A stretch of 55,296 nt of DNA from an uncultured Oscillibacter sp. (GCA_950097265.1 CATNDJ010000004.1:53952-109247), one strand, 5' to 3'. Numbered from the stretch's first letter, positions 31,856 to 40,402 are shown. The notes: a model not told the origin generated them from the sequence alone. Made by a program: numbers and translations.

Positions 31856-31884
31856 ATTATAGCAGACGCGGCGGCGGGATGCCA
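31856..31884 (-). promoter_or_regulatory. Promoter of the BceAB-like operon
   Basis: Perfect minus-strand TATAAT at 31856-31861 with a weak -35 (TGGCAT) at 31879-31884, 17-base spacing. A weak -35 preceded by an operator is typical of activator-dependent promoters. Confidence 0.65.
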
Positions 31885-31894
31885 TGGCTTTGCC

Positions 31895-31930
31895 TTACAG
31901 TTTGGGGCGGCGTCTTACAGTTTTGTAAGA
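31895..31930. promoter_or_regulatory. BceR-like operator with an additional half-site
   Basis: A palindrome TCTTACA-N4-TGTAAGA occupies 31913-31930. It contains the TnACA-N4-TGTAA pattern known for BceR binding sites. A second TTACAGTTT half-site lies at 31895-31903, 20 bases away. Both are just upstream of the -35 of the ABC operon. Confidence 0.65.
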
Positions 31931-31957
31931 TACCGGAGCAATGTTCAAAAAATGTTG

Positions 31958-31986
31958 GTGACTTTTTCCGGGGAACGGGGTATAAT
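31958..31986 (+). promoter_or_regulatory. Promoter of the rhomboid-like/LTA-synthase-like operon
   Basis: GTGACT at 31958-31963 and perfect TATAAT at 31981-31986, 17-base spacing. It diverges from the ABC operon promoter; the BceR-like operator lies between them. Confidence 0.6.
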
Positions 31987-32026
31987 GCTCTTTAACTCAA
32001 AAACTCATATTTAGGAGGGAGCTCCC

Positions 32027-32896
32027 TTGAGAAAGCTGAACAGCGCCATGGAGCGCTTCGCGCTCCGGCACCCGGGCTTCGGTATCCCCAACCTCATGCT
32101 GTACATCGTCATCGGCAACGTTGTCGCCTTCTTCCTGCTGCGCATGACCAATTATCAGGCCTATATGGCCATGGCCTTTGAATGGGGCAGCATCCTCCAC
32201 CTCCAGCTCTGGCGGCTGGTGAGCTTTATCTTCATCCCGCAGTCCACAGACCCCTTCGGCCTGATTTTGTCTTTGTACTTCATGTACTTCATCGGCTCCA
32301 TGCTGGAGCGGGAGTGGGGTACGCCGAAGTTCAGCCTCTACTATTTCTCCGGCGTGATTTTGACCATCCTCACCGGCATCATCAGCCACTACGCCTTCGG
32401 CGCGGGCGTTCTGGCGGGGACCTACTATGTGAACATGTCCATGTTCCTGGCCTTCGCCGCGCTGTACCCCGACGCTAGGCTGATGCTGTTCTACGTCATC
32501 CCCGTCAAGGCCAAGTGGCTGGCATTGGCAGACATCGCCCTCTTCGCCGTGGACATGATCGCCGCCCTGCTCCGGGGGGACTGGCTCAGCGCCCTGCTGC
32601 CCGTCATCGCCCTTTTGAACTTCCTGATTTTCTTCTGGTGTGAAATCGTGGACCAGTTCGACCGGCAGAGGGCCTATTCCCGGCACCGGAACTCCCACCA
32701 AACCATCCAGTTCAAGTCCGCCGTCCGCCGGCAGCGGAAGAAGGAGGCCCAGCAGGGCTACCGGCACAAGTGCTCCGTCTGCGGCCGCACCGACACGGAC
32801 TATCCGGACCTGGAGTTCCGGTACTGCTCCAAGTGCGCCGGCTACCACTGCTTCTGCATCGACCACATCTTCAACCACGAGCATTTCAAGGAGTGA
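32027..32896 (+). CDS. Rhomboid-like membrane protein with C-terminal zinc ribbon, probably not a protease
   Basis: A 289-residue protein starting with TTG at 32027, seven bases after AGGAGGG. It has six predicted helices (about 22-210) with rhomboid-like features: PNLMLYIVIGNVVAFFL, HLQLWRLVSFIFIPQS and FMYFIGSMLEREWGT. The catalytic GxSG is not evident (NMSM stands near TM4) and no His occurs in the last helix, so it is probably a pseudo-rhomboid. A basic linker leads to a C-terminal metal-binding segment (CSVCGRTDTDYP..CSKCAGYHCFC..H). It may bind rather than cleave membrane proteins. It heads a run with the LTA-synthase-like gene. Confidence 0.75.
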   Translation: MRKLNSAMERFALRHPGFGIPNLMLYIVIGNVVAFFLLRMTNYQAYMAMAFEWGSILHLQLWRLVSFIFIPQSTDPFGLILSLYFMYFIGSMLEREWGTPKFSLYYFSGVILTILTGIISHYAFGAGVLAGTYYVNMSMFLAFAALYPDARLMLFYVIPVKAKWLALADIALFAVDMIAALLRGDWLSALLPVIALLNFLIFFWCEIVDQFDRQRAYSRHRNSHQTIQFKSAVRRQRKKEAQQGYRHKCSVCGRTDTDYPDLEFRYCSKCAGYHCFCIDHIFNHEHFKE

Positions 32897-32902
32897 ACCC
32901 TT

Positions 32903-34771
32903 TTGAGAAATCCGCTTCCAAAACCTAAGGCCCGCCTGTCCCTGCCCCTGACGCTTCTGGCGGCGGTTCTGCTGGCCGGGGGAATCACCCTGCTGGCCCT
33001 CTGGTGCCAGCCCAATTCCTTCCGGGGTCTTCTCTCCGGCTTCCTCCGCCAGCCGCTGCTGATCGTCCTCAACGCCCTGCCCGTGGGGCTTCTGCTTCTG
33101 GCGGCGGCGGCCCTGTTCCGGAACGTCTTCTTCGGCGCGGCTCTGGTGAATCTGGCCGTGTGCGCCCTGTCCATCGCCAACCGGGTGAAAATCGAGGTCC
33201 GGGACGAGCCGGTGTTCCCCCGGGATTTCGCCCTTTTAAAAGAAGTGGGCAGCGCCCTGGGCAGCTATGACATCCGCTTTCCCGTTCCCCAGATTCTGGC
33301 GGTGGTCCTGGCCACCGCCGCCCTGCTGGCCCTGGGGGTTTTCATCGGCTGCCGGCCCTTCCCCGCGGAAAAGCCCCGGGGCTGGGCGGGAAGCCTCCTG
33401 GGCTTCGCCGCCTCCCTGGCGGTTTTGACGGGGCTGATTCTCACCGTTTACGCCTCTAAGGACCTCTATCAGTCCTTCCAGGTCAGCAACGCCGAATACG
33501 TCCCCGCCGTCTTCAACGATCTGGGCTTCCCCTACGCCTTCTGCCACCACTTCACCACCTATCTGGTGGACCGGCCCGAGGGCTTCCGCCGGGCCGAGGC
33601 GGAGGGCTGGGAGACCGGGGACGCTCCCGGTCAGGGGAGGGCCGTCAGCGTCGTCATGGTGATGAACGAGGCCTTTTCCGACGTCACGGACTCTCCGGCC
33701 TTCCGGTATCCGGAGGAGGACGACCCCCTGGCCAGCCTCCACGCCCTCCGGGAGGACCCCCATGCCCTCAGCGGACACGTAGTGGTCCCCGGCTTCGCCG
33801 GGGGCACGGCCAACACGGAGTTCGACGTGCTGACGGGCATGCAGACCAACGCCCTCTCCTCCTCTGCTACCTCCGCCATGCGGGTGGTGAACCGGAATCT
33901 GGACAGCCTCTTCCGGGTCTTCGGGAACGACGGCTACGAGACCTCCTTCTACCACCCCGGGGACAACTGGTTCTACAACCGGGAGAACGTCTACCGCTGG
34001 TTCGGCGCGGAGGAGACCCGTTTTGTGGAGGACATGGAAAACCCCGAATACAAGGGCCGCTGGGTTACCGACGGCTACGCCGCGGGCCTCATTGAGGAGG
34101 CCTTTGAACAGGCGGAGGGTCCCCTGTTTCACTTCACCACCACCATCCAGAACCATATGTCCTACACCGCCGATAAGTACGGTCCGGACTATGACTTCCC
34201 CCCCACGGGGATTCCCGGCCTCTCGGAGGAGGTGGAGACCCTCCTGAGCGTCTACGTGGAGGGCGTCCGGGACGCGGACGCCATGCTGGGCCGCCTCTGG
34301 CGGTACTTTGACGCGCAGGAAGAGCCCGTGGTGCTGGTCTACTGGGGGGACCACCTGCCCTATTTGGGGAACGACATGCTGGGCTACAAGGAGCTGGGGC
34401 TGGACGTGGCTCCGGGCCCGGAGGGCCAGGAGAACCTGACGGCCTATAAGACCCCCTTCGTTATCTGGGCCAACGAGGCCGCGGCGGAGGCCCTGGACTG
34501 GGACCGCGCCGCGGAGGCCCTGGACCTGCCGGAGACCCTTTCCGCCTGCTTTTTGGGAGCCGCCGTCCTGGAGCTGACGGGCCGGGGAGAGGAAAGCCCC
34601 TGGTTCGCCTTTCTGAACAGCCTCCGCCGGGAGCTCCCGGTGGTGCAGAAGAACGTCTTCCAGCAGGCGGACGGCTCCGTCTTGGAGGAACTGAGCCCCC
34701 GGCAGCAGGAGCTCATCCAGAAGTGGCGGAAGTGGAGCTATTACAAGCTCCAGTATAAGGAGGTCCCATGA
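32903..34771 (+). CDS. LTA synthase-like sulfatase-family membrane enzyme
   Basis: A 622-residue protein with TTG start at 32903, six bases after the previous stop, with AAGGAG overlapping that stop. Five N-terminal membrane helices (to about 185) precede an extracellular alkaline-phosphatase-superfamily domain. Active-site motifs match LtaS: E256 in MNEAFSD, T302 in GGTANTEFDVLTGM, and YWGDHLP with the late Asp/His pair. LtaS polymerises glycerol phosphate from phosphatidylglycerol on a glycolipid anchor; relatives may act on other polymers. The glycolipid glycosyltransferases about 5 kb away on the other strand would supply such an anchor. Confidence 0.9.
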   Translation: MRNPLPKPKARLSLPLTLLAAVLLAGGITLLALWCQPNSFRGLLSGFLRQPLLIVLNALPVGLLLLAAAALFRNVFFGAALVNLAVCALSIANRVKIEVRDEPVFPRDFALLKEVGSALGSYDIRFPVPQILAVVLATAALLALGVFIGCRPFPAEKPRGWAGSLLGFAASLAVLTGLILTVYASKDLYQSFQVSNAEYVPAVFNDLGFPYAFCHHFTTYLVDRPEGFRRAEAEGWETGDAPGQGRAVSVVMVMNEAFSDVTDSPAFRYPEEDDPLASLHALREDPHALSGHVVVPGFAGGTANTEFDVLTGMQTNALSSSATSAMRVVNRNLDSLFRVFGNDGYETSFYHPGDNWFYNRENVYRWFGAEETRFVEDMENPEYKGRWVTDGYAAGLIEEAFEQAEGPLFHFTTTIQNHMSYTADKYGPDYDFPPTGIPGLSEEVETLLSVYVEGVRDADAMLGRLWRYFDAQEEPVVLVYWGDHLPYLGNDMLGYKELGLDVAPGPEGQENLTAYKTPFVIWANEAAAEALDWDRAAEALDLPETLSACFLGAAVLELTGRGEESPWFAFLNSLRRELPVVQKNVFQQADGSVLEELSPRQQELIQKWRKWSYYKLQYKEVP

Positions 34772-35286
34772 GGGCCCGGCCCCTGGCCCTGTGCGGCGTG
34801 CTGGCGGCCCTGGCCGTAGCGCTGCTGGCCCTGGGGGGCGTGATTCCCGGGATGGTCTTCTGCGCCCCCATCCTGGCCATGGGCGCGCTGCTGCCCGTGC
34901 TGGAGGAGCTGGGCCCCCGGGCCGCCGGAACGTCCTACGCCGCCGTGGCTATTCTGGCCCTGCTGCTGGTCCCGGACCGGGAGACCGCTTTTGTCTACCT
35001 GTTCTTCGGCTGGTATCCCATCCTTCGGCCCAGGATCGCCGCCCTGCCCTCCCGGCCGGTGCGCCTCCTGGCCCGGCTGGCGGTGTGCAACATCGCCGCC
35101 CTGGTGCTCTATGGCCTGGTGCTGCGGCTCATGGGCCTGACGGCGGACCTGCTGGACTCCGTCTGGTATTTCAACGCGGCGCTGCTGGCAGCCGGAAACG
35201 CGGTCTTCCTGCTGACGGACGCCACTCTGGCCCGGCTGACCGGCATCTGGCACTGGAAGCTGAAAAAATATCTCTACCGATCATAA
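34768..35286 (+). CDS. Small multi-pass membrane protein of unknown function
   Basis: A 172-residue protein with five hydrophobic stretches (about 5-30, 33-50, 55-72, 90-115, 125-155) and a basic C-terminus (WHWKLKKYLYRS). I do not recognise a family motif. Its ATG overlaps the stop of the LTA-synthase-like gene (ATGA), so its synthesis is coupled to that enzyme and it may assist it. A similarity to small substrate-binding (S) components of vitamin transporters is conceivable but unsupported. Confidence 0.8.
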   Translation: MRARPLALCGVLAALAVALLALGGVIPGMVFCAPILAMGALLPVLEELGPRAAGTSYAAVAILALLLVPDRETAFVYLFFGWYPILRPRIAALPSRPVRLLARLAVCNIAALVLYGLVLRLMGLTADLLDSVWYFNAALLAAGNAVFLLTDATLARLTGIWHWKLKKYLYRS

Positions 35287-35298
35287 CGAGGTGATTCC

Positions 35299-36156
35299 AT
35301 GAAAACCGCGCTGGTCCTGGAGGGCGGAGCCCTGCGGACCATCTATTCCTCCGGCGTGTGCGACGCCTTCCTGGACGGCGGGCTGCCCCTGCCGGACTAC
35401 ACCCTGGGCGTCTCCGCCGGCATCGCCTACGGCGTCAGCTATCTCTCCCGGCAGAGCCGCCGGAATCTCCAGCTCATCTGCCGCTACGCCAACGACAAGC
35501 GCTACATGGGCTTTCGGAATCTGGCGAATCCCCAGAACCGCTCTTACTTCGGCCTCCGGTTCGCCTATGAGACCATCCCCAACGAGCTGATCCCCTTTGA
35601 CTACGACGCCTTCGCCGCCTACCCCGGCCGGGCGGAGGCGGTGGTGACGAACCTCACCACCGGGGAGGCGGAGTATCTCCCCGTCCCCCGGCGGGACTCG
35701 CCGAATCTGCTGCTGGAAGCCACCTGCGCCATTCCGCTGATGTTCCCCGTCATTAACATCGGAGGCCAGCCCTATCTGGACGGAGGCTGCGCCGACGCCA
35801 TCCCCTGGCGGCGGGCCTTCCACGAGGGCTGCGGCCGGGTGGTGGTGGTGCTGACCCGGGAGCGGGACTACTATAAAAAGCCGGGCCGGGCGGACGAGGT
35901 CATGGCCCGGGCCTTTCGGAAGTACCCCTATTTTCAGGAGACCATGCGGACCCGGTCGGAGCGCTACAACGCCTGCCGGGAGGCCCTGTTCGATCTGGAG
36001 CGGCAGGGAAAGGTCCTGGTCATCGCCCCGAGAGACACCCTGGGCTGTTCCCGGACGGAGAAAAATCTGGACACCCTCCGGGCGCTGTGGCAGGAGGGCT
36101 ACTTCGACGGGCGGCGGGAAATCGAGCGGGTCCGGGAGTTCTGGGCGGGAGAATGA
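35299..36156 (+). CDS. Patatin-like phospholipase
   Basis: A 285-residue RssA/YlbK-type patatin protein. The oxyanion loop is LEGGALRTIYSSGV (8-20), the nucleophile elbow GVSAG has S39, and the dyad Asp is D161 in YLDGGCADAIP. Such enzymes hydrolyse acyl esters of phospholipids. No signal peptide is present, so it acts in the cytoplasm or at the inner membrane face. It follows the membrane protein by 12 bases with GAGGTG before the ATG, probably as last gene of the transcript from 31986. Confidence 0.9.
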   Translation: MKTALVLEGGALRTIYSSGVCDAFLDGGLPLPDYTLGVSAGIAYGVSYLSRQSRRNLQLICRYANDKRYMGFRNLANPQNRSYFGLRFAYETIPNELIPFDYDAFAAYPGRAEAVVTNLTTGEAEYLPVPRRDSPNLLLEATCAIPLMFPVINIGGQPYLDGGCADAIPWRRAFHEGCGRVVVVLTRERDYYKKPGRADEVMARAFRKYPYFQETMRTRSERYNACREALFDLERQGKVLVIAPRDTLGCSRTEKNLDTLRALWQEGYFDGRREIERVREFWAGE

Positions 36157-36190
36157 GGGAAATTTCAAGGAGGGTCCCCGAAACTTTTCC

Positions 36191-36218
36191 TTGACATTTC
36201 CCCAAATTCCGATATAAT
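36191..36218 (+). promoter_or_regulatory. Promoter of rpsF-ssb-rpsR
   Basis: Perfect TTGACA at 36191-36196 and perfect TATAAT at 36213-36218, 16-base spacing. The leader of about 70 bases has a CTCAT/ATGAG hairpin near 36250-36270 and might hold an S6:S18 autoregulatory site; I cannot confirm it. Confidence 0.85.
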
Positions 36219-36295
36219 AAATAGGCTTGCAGCTGCAGGCATATCCTTGCTCTCATCGGAGAATGAGGGCCATTTGTCCAAAAGGAGGTGCAAAC

Positions 36296-36592
36296 ATGGC
36301 AAAGGTTACTGCCAATTATGAGGTCGTATATATCATCGACCCTGCACAGGGGGAGGAGAACATTGCCGCTCTCGTGGCGAAGTTCAAGACCCTGGCTGAG
36401 CAGAACGGCTCCGCCGTCGAGGTGGAAGAGTGGGGTGCCCGCCGTCTCGCCTATCCCATCGACTACAAAAACGACGGCTACTACGTGCTGATGAGCTTCA
36501 CCAGCGAACCGTCCTTCCCCAAGGAGCTGGACCGCGTTCTCGGTATCACCGACGGCATCATGCGTTCCCTGATCGTCTGCAAGGGCGAGTGA
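36296..36592 (+). CDS. rpsF: 30S ribosomal protein S6
   Basis: A 98-residue protein with the S6 ferredoxin-like fold: NYEVVYIIDP at the start, VEEWGARRLAYPIDYKNDGYYVLMSF with the conserved WG-RRLAY-I core, and a final strand before a short tail. S6 binds S18 on the 30S platform. The start at 36296 follows AAAGGAGGTG by seven bases; a longer frame from 36227 includes leader RNA. It is the first of three co-transcribed genes. Confidence 0.97.
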   Translation: MAKVTANYEVVYIIDPAQGEENIAALVAKFKTLAEQNGSAVEVEEWGARRLAYPIDYKNDGYYVLMSFTSEPSFPKELDRVLGITDGIMRSLIVCKGE

Positions 36593-36605
36593 GGAGGAAC
36601 CTCGG

Positions 36606-37073
36606 ATGCTGAACAAGATCGTTCTCATGGGCCGTCTGACCCGTGACCCCGAACTGCGCCGCACCCAGAGCGGCACCGCCGTCACGTCCTTCTCCATCGC
36701 CTGCGACCGGGACTTCAAGTCCCAGAGCGGCGAGAAGGAGACGGACTTCATCGACGTGGTGGCCTGGCGGAACACGGCGGAATTTGTCAGCAAGTACTTC
36801 GCCAAGGGCCGCATGGCCGTGGTGGAGGGCCGCTTGCAGATCCGCGACTGGACCGACCGGGAGGGCGGCAAGCGCCGCAGCGCCGAGGTCGTGGCGGACA
36901 ACGTCTACTTCGGGGACTCCAAACGGGACAGCGGCGGAGAATACGGCGGCTCCTACGGAGCGCCCCCCGCCTACGGCGCCCCCGCCGCATCAGGCAGGGC
37001 TCCTGCCTCCGGCTTTGGAGGAGGGTCTGATTTCGCCGAGATCGGCGAGGAGGACGGCGAGCTGCCGTTTTGA
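36606..37073 (+). CDS. ssb: Single-stranded DNA-binding protein
   Basis: A 155-residue SSB. OB domain at about 1-108: MLNKIVLMGRLTRDPELR, TAVTSFSIACDRDF, ETDFIDVVAWRNTAEFVSKYFAKG, VEGRLQIRDW. It is followed by a Gly/Ala/Ser/Tyr-rich disordered linker and the acidic protein-docking tip GEEDGELPF. It coats single-stranded DNA in replication and repair. Position between rpsF and rpsR is the standard Firmicute arrangement. GAGGAGG precedes the ATG. Confidence 0.97.
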   Translation: MLNKIVLMGRLTRDPELRRTQSGTAVTSFSIACDRDFKSQSGEKETDFIDVVAWRNTAEFVSKYFAKGRMAVVEGRLQIRDWTDREGGKRRSAEVVADNVYFGDSKRDSGGEYGGSYGAPPAYGAPAASGRAPASGFGGGSDFAEIGEEDGELPF

Positions 37074-37133
37074 ATTTGATGGATTCCGGAGGGCAAGTCC
37101 CCCTCCGGGCACCGGAATAAAGGAGGAAATCTC

Positions 37134-37385
37134 ATGGCTTTCGATCGTGAATCCCGGCCCGCCCGCCCGACGCGGGGCAAGCGCCGCAAGGTCTGCCAGT
37201 TCTGCGCCGAGAAATGCGAGCACATCGACTATAAGGACGCCGCCAAGCTGCGCCGCTTCATCTCCGAGCGCGCCAAGATCCTGCCCCGCAGGACCACCGG
37301 CACCTGCGCCATGCATCAGCGCCAGCTGACTGAGGCCATCAAGCGGGCCCGTCAGATCGCCCTGCTTCCCTACGTCACCGACTGA
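37134..37385 (+). CDS. rpsR: 30S ribosomal protein S18 (zinc form)
   Basis: An 83-residue S18 with an N-terminal basic tail, a zinc-ribbon-like [17 protein letters not shown] segment (three Cys and a His, the C+ form), and the conserved core [43 protein letters not shown]18 pairs with S6 on the small subunit. It ends the rpsF operon. A GC-rich hairpin without T run lies at about 37411-37440 and may mark the transcript end. Confidence 0.97.
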   Translation: MAFDRESRPARPTRGKRRKVCQFCAEKCEHIDYKDAAKLRRFISERAKILPRRTTGTCAMHQRQLTEAIKRARQIALLPYVTD

Positions 37386-37481
37386 CGGAGGAACAAGGAA
37401 CTGAAAACGTCCGGTCCGTCCCCCGCGGGGGCGGGCCGGGCCTTCCCTGAGGCAAAAATTTCTTTTCCGGCGGAAAAGGAC

Positions 37482-37510
37482 TTGATTTTTCCCGCCGGTT
37501 CGTTTATAAT
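37482..37510 (+). promoter_or_regulatory. tRNA-Gly promoter
   Basis: TTGATT at 37482-37487 and perfect TATAAT at 37505-37510 with 17-base spacing, 25 bases before the tRNA. Confidence 0.8.
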
Positions 37511-37534
37511 AACAACGTTGTAAAAGTGGAATAG

Positions 37535-37608
37535 GCAGGGTTAGTACATCGGTAGTACAACGGCTTCCCAAGCCGTGGAGGCGGGTTCGATTCCCGTACC
37601 CTGCTCCA
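37535..37608 (+). tRNA. tRNA-Gly (CCC)
   Basis: Acceptor stem GCAGGGT/ACCCTGC, anticodon stem ACGGC/GCCGT with loop TTCCCAA (anticodon CCC at 37567-37569), T arm GCGGG-TTCGATT-CCCGT, discriminator T and encoded CCA at 37606-37608. Confidence 0.96.
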
Positions 37609-37711
37609 GCTCAGAAATTCCCACCACCGCTCCGGTTTCGCCGAAAACGGAGCGGTGGTGGGAATTTCTTCGCTCCCCCGCCGGAACCGCTGTGCTTACG
37701 TTCCGGCGGGG
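37609..37711 (+). repeat. Double-hairpin repeat directly after tRNA-Gly (copy A)
   Basis: Starts GCTCAGAAATTCCC right after CCA. Hairpin 1 has perfect 21-base arms (37614-37634 and 37648-37668) with GTTTCGCC-type loop. Hairpin 2 has 12-base arms (37676-37687 and 37700-37711). Related copies follow the other two tRNAs of the window, so it probably serves as a tRNA terminator/processing element, or is a dispersed repeat that targets tRNA ends. Confidence 0.8.
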
Positions 37712-37772
37712 ACCCATAGGTGTGCCTTTTTTGAATCAAGGATTTCCGGGGGTTCAGCAGGATACCCCTTTC

Positions 37773-38954
37773 TTATTCTCCCGCTGTCTGCTCCGTCACG
37801 ATCTTCAGCTTAGCCAGCTCCACCCGGGTTTCACCCAGCTTTACCGCCGTCACCGTGGCGGGGTCGATGGGATGAGGGTATCCGCCACCCACATTGCCGC
37901 CGCAGGTTCCCTCCGGCGAGGTGATCATGCTGCTCCCGCCGCCCCGCTGGGAGAGGTCCACATATTTGCCGTCCTTGGTCCACAGGCCCTGGACGACCTT
38001 GTGCAGCGCCTTGCTCACGTCCTGATGGTCCAGCTTGTCCGGGTCGGCGGCGGGCTCTGGCTCGCCGGGCCTTGTGACATGGATGGAGTTCACCGAAGTC
38101 ACGACCTCGTAGTCAACGTTCATCTCAAAGGGCCCGACTTCAAAGCCCGTGAATCGGAAGGGGACGCCCTCCGCCGTGACCTTCACATCTCCTGTGTACT
38201 TCATAGCCGGGAGGACGTTTCCCAGCTTGAAGGTGAAATCCATAGGTCCCTTCAAAATCGTGTCCTTCGGTCCGGGGCCGGTGCGCTGATCGCCGCGCCA
38301 TGTGACCTCGCCCTTGCCGTCCTCATAGGTGGCGATATTTTCCAGGTGCAGCGTCAGCTCCGGCTGTTTCAGATAGTCGCGCAGGGACATGCCGGCTTCA
38401 AAGGTGAGGGTATTCCCCTCCCGGCTGAGCAGGTAGAAGTCCAGCATGCCGTGGAAGCGCCAATAGCTGACTTGTCCCTCTTCCAGCCGGGTCTGGATAG
38501 ACTGCTCCAGCAGCTCCTTGGAGAGTTTCTCGCTGCGGGCCTCCTCGTCCTTGCGGACGTACTCTTTCCACGTTTCCTCCGGCAGCGTCAGGCTGCACTC
38601 CTCCGTATAGAGGTTGGTTTTCTCGGCAACCTCCTTGGGGATGCCGGGGGCCTTCACCGCCAGGGACAGGCGCAGGGTGTCCCCGTCCCAAACCGCGCCG
38701 TTCAGCGTGGCCGTCACGCCGCCCACGGTTTTGCTCTGCTTGATGGCCGTGCCCATTTTGGCCAGGACGGCCTCCACGGCCTCCGGCGCGGCGGGGTCCT
38801 GCTCAAACCGGGGGAACCACTGGGAGAACTGCCCCGCGGACTTCGCGGCGGCGGTTTTTTCTGCCTTGGGCTCCGCCGCCAGGGCGGCGCAGCTCAAGGA
38901 CGCCAGCAGGGCCAGGGCCAACAGGCCCGAGATCAGACGTTTCCAAGTTTTCAT
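37773..38954 (-). CDS. Secreted paralogue of the neighbouring anti-sigma ectodomain
   Basis: A 393-residue exported protein with a signal peptide (1-27, LISGLLALALLASLSCAALAA). From GQFSQWFPR onward it aligns along its whole length with the extracytoplasmic part of the upstream protein: both share GTAI-QS, TATLN-A-WDG, ECSL-LPEE, QPELTLH-ENIA-YE, GP-DFTF-L, DVKVTAEGVPFRFT-type segments, IHVTRPGEPEP and the end TVTAVKLGETRVEL. It lacks the cytoplasmic domain and membrane helix. It lies 119 bases downstream on the same strand, so it arose by tandem duplication. Role unknown; it may compete for the same ligand. Confidence 0.82.
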   Translation of the reverse strand: MKTWKRLISGLLALALLASLSCAALAAEPKAEKTAAAKSAGQFSQWFPRFEQDPAAPEAVEAVLAKMGTAIKQSKTVGGVTATLNGAVWDGDTLRLSLAVKAPGIPKEVAEKTNLYTEECSLTLPEETWKEYVRKDEEARSEKLSKELLEQSIQTRLEEGQVSYWRFHGMLDFYLLSREGNTLTFEAGMSLRDYLKQPELTLHLENIATYEDGKGEVTWRGDQRTGPGPKDTILKGPMDFTFKLGNVLPAMKYTGDVKVTAEGVPFRFTGFEVGPFEMNVDYEVVTSVNSIHVTRPGEPEPAADPDKLDHQDVSKALHKVVQGLWTKDGKYVDLSQRGGGSSMITSPEGTCGGNVGGGYPHPIDPATVTAVKLGETRVELAKLKIVTEQTAGE

Positions 38955-39073
38955 AAGAACCTTCCTTTCTGTTCCGGCGGGCAGGGAAACGCCCTCCCCG
39001 CTCCGTTCTATCTTCTAAACGGAGGGGGAGGGCGTTGTATCCCAGGAATTTCAAAAATTCTGAAAAAAATTTT

Positions 39074-40402
39074 TTACCCGGTCAGCCGCTCCAATTCGCT
39101 CAGCTCCACCCGGGTTTCGCCCAGCTTCACCGCCGTCACCGTGGCGGGGTCGATGGGGTGGGGATAGTTGCGGCCCACATTGCCGCCGGGGTCTTCTCCA
39201 TTCGGTCCCATGGTCAAAGACATGCCGGAGGGCATATTCTCGAAGTCCACATACTCGCCGTCCTCTGTCCAAAGTCCCCTGATAATCGTATGGAGCGTAC
39301 CTCTCACGGCCATTTCGTCCAGCTTGTCCGGGTCGGGTTCCGGTTCCGGCTCGCCGGGTCTTGTGACGTGGATGGCATTCATCGGGGCTAAGACTTCATA
39401 GCTGAGGTCCATGTCGAAAACCCCGATTTCAAAGTCCGTGAACCGGAAGGGGATGTCCTCCGCCGTAACCTCTGCATCTCCCTCGTATTGGATGGAAAGA
39501 ATGGGTTTCTCCAGGGTGAAGGTGAAGTCAAAGGGGCCCCGCAGGACCGGGATTTCCGGCTCCGGGCCGGAACGGACCCCGTCCAGCCAGGAGACTCCCC
39601 GGTCCTCGACCTTCTCGACGTACTCGTAAATGGCGATGTTCTCCACATGCAGCGTCAGCTCCGGCTGGTCCACATACGCGTCCAGCGGCATCCCGATGTC
39701 AAAGGTCAGCGTATCGCCCTCCCGGCTGCGCAGGTCGAAGAGGGGGTAGAGGAACGGGGGCTCCAGGTCCATGTAGAACCGGATGTGTTCCTCCACCTTC
39801 TCCGGGGTGGGCGTCTCTCCAAGCCGTTCAAATTGCGCCAGGGCGTCCCCTCTGAGGTACTCCCTCAGCTGCTCCTCCGGCAGCTTCAGGCTGCACTCCT
39901 CATAGTAAATATTGGAATCCTCCGTGAGCTCCTCGGGAAAATCGGGGCTCTCCAGCACCAGGGACAGCCGGACATACTCCCCGTCCCAGATAGCGGCGTT
40001 CAGCGTGGCCGTCTCACTGCCCGCGGTCCTGCTCTGCTCAATGGCCGTGCCCGTGCGGGACAGGACCTCCTCCGAGACCTCCGGGTCCCTGGGGTCCACC
40101 CCCATCCGGGGGAACCACTGGGAGAACTGCCCGGTTGCCACGGCTACGGCGCAGGCGGAGAGGAGCAGCAGGGCCGCCACGATGGCGATCAGCCGCCAGT
40201 TCAGCCGCCGCCTCCGGCGGGGCCCCATGGCCTCCCGGCGGCGCATCCAGCCCCAGGGGTCCGCCAGGAGCCGCATCCGCTCCCGGAGGTAGGAGGGGGA
40301 GAAGTCCGGCTGGGCGGTATCCGCGTTTTGCAGAACCCGCTCGTACTGGGCCAGGTTGGCGTCCATCAGCGCACGGCGCAGGGACGGTTCAAACCGCGTC
40401 AT
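39074..40402 (-). CDS. Membrane-anchored putative anti-sigma factor (DUF4179-like)
   Basis: A 442-residue protein directly after the sigma-factor gene. About 70 cytoplasmic residues (MTRFEPSLRRALMDANLAQY..) precede one transmembrane helix (about 72-92, LIAIVAALLLLSACAVAVA) and a 350-residue extracytoplasmic part beginning GQFSQWFPR. The layout is that of anti-sigma factors with a sensing ectodomain; the ectodomain resembles the DUF4179 type. The start at 40402 is preferred because GGAGG lies nine bases upstream; it overlaps the sigma gene by 14 bases. It probably holds the sigma factor inactive until an envelope signal arrives. Confidence 0.8.
   Translation of the reverse strand: MTRFEPSLRRALMDANLAQYERVLQNADTAQPDFSPSYLRERMRLLADPWGWMRRREAMGPRRRRRLNWRLIAIVAALLLLSACAVAVATGQFSQWFPRMGVDPRDPEVSEEVLSRTGTAIEQSRTAGSETATLNAAIWDGEYVRLSLVLESPDFPEELTEDSNIYYEECSLKLPEEQLREYLRGDALAQFERLGETPTPEKVEEHIRFYMDLEPPFLYPLFDLRSREGDTLTFDIGMPLDAYVDQPELTLHVENIAIYEYVEKVEDRGVSWLDGVRSGPEPEIPVLRGPFDFTFTLEKPILSIQYEGDAEVTAEDIPFRFTDFEIGVFDMDLSYEVLAPMNAIHVTRPGEPEPEPDPDKLDEMAVRGTLHTIIRGLWTEDGEYVDFENMPSGMSLTMGPNGEDPGGNVGRNYPHPIDPATVTAVKLGETRVELSELERLTG

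Noticed and set aside
37411-37440. GC hairpin after rpsR as a firm terminator
   Set aside because: The stem is strong but lacks a T run, so I mention it only within the rpsR entry.
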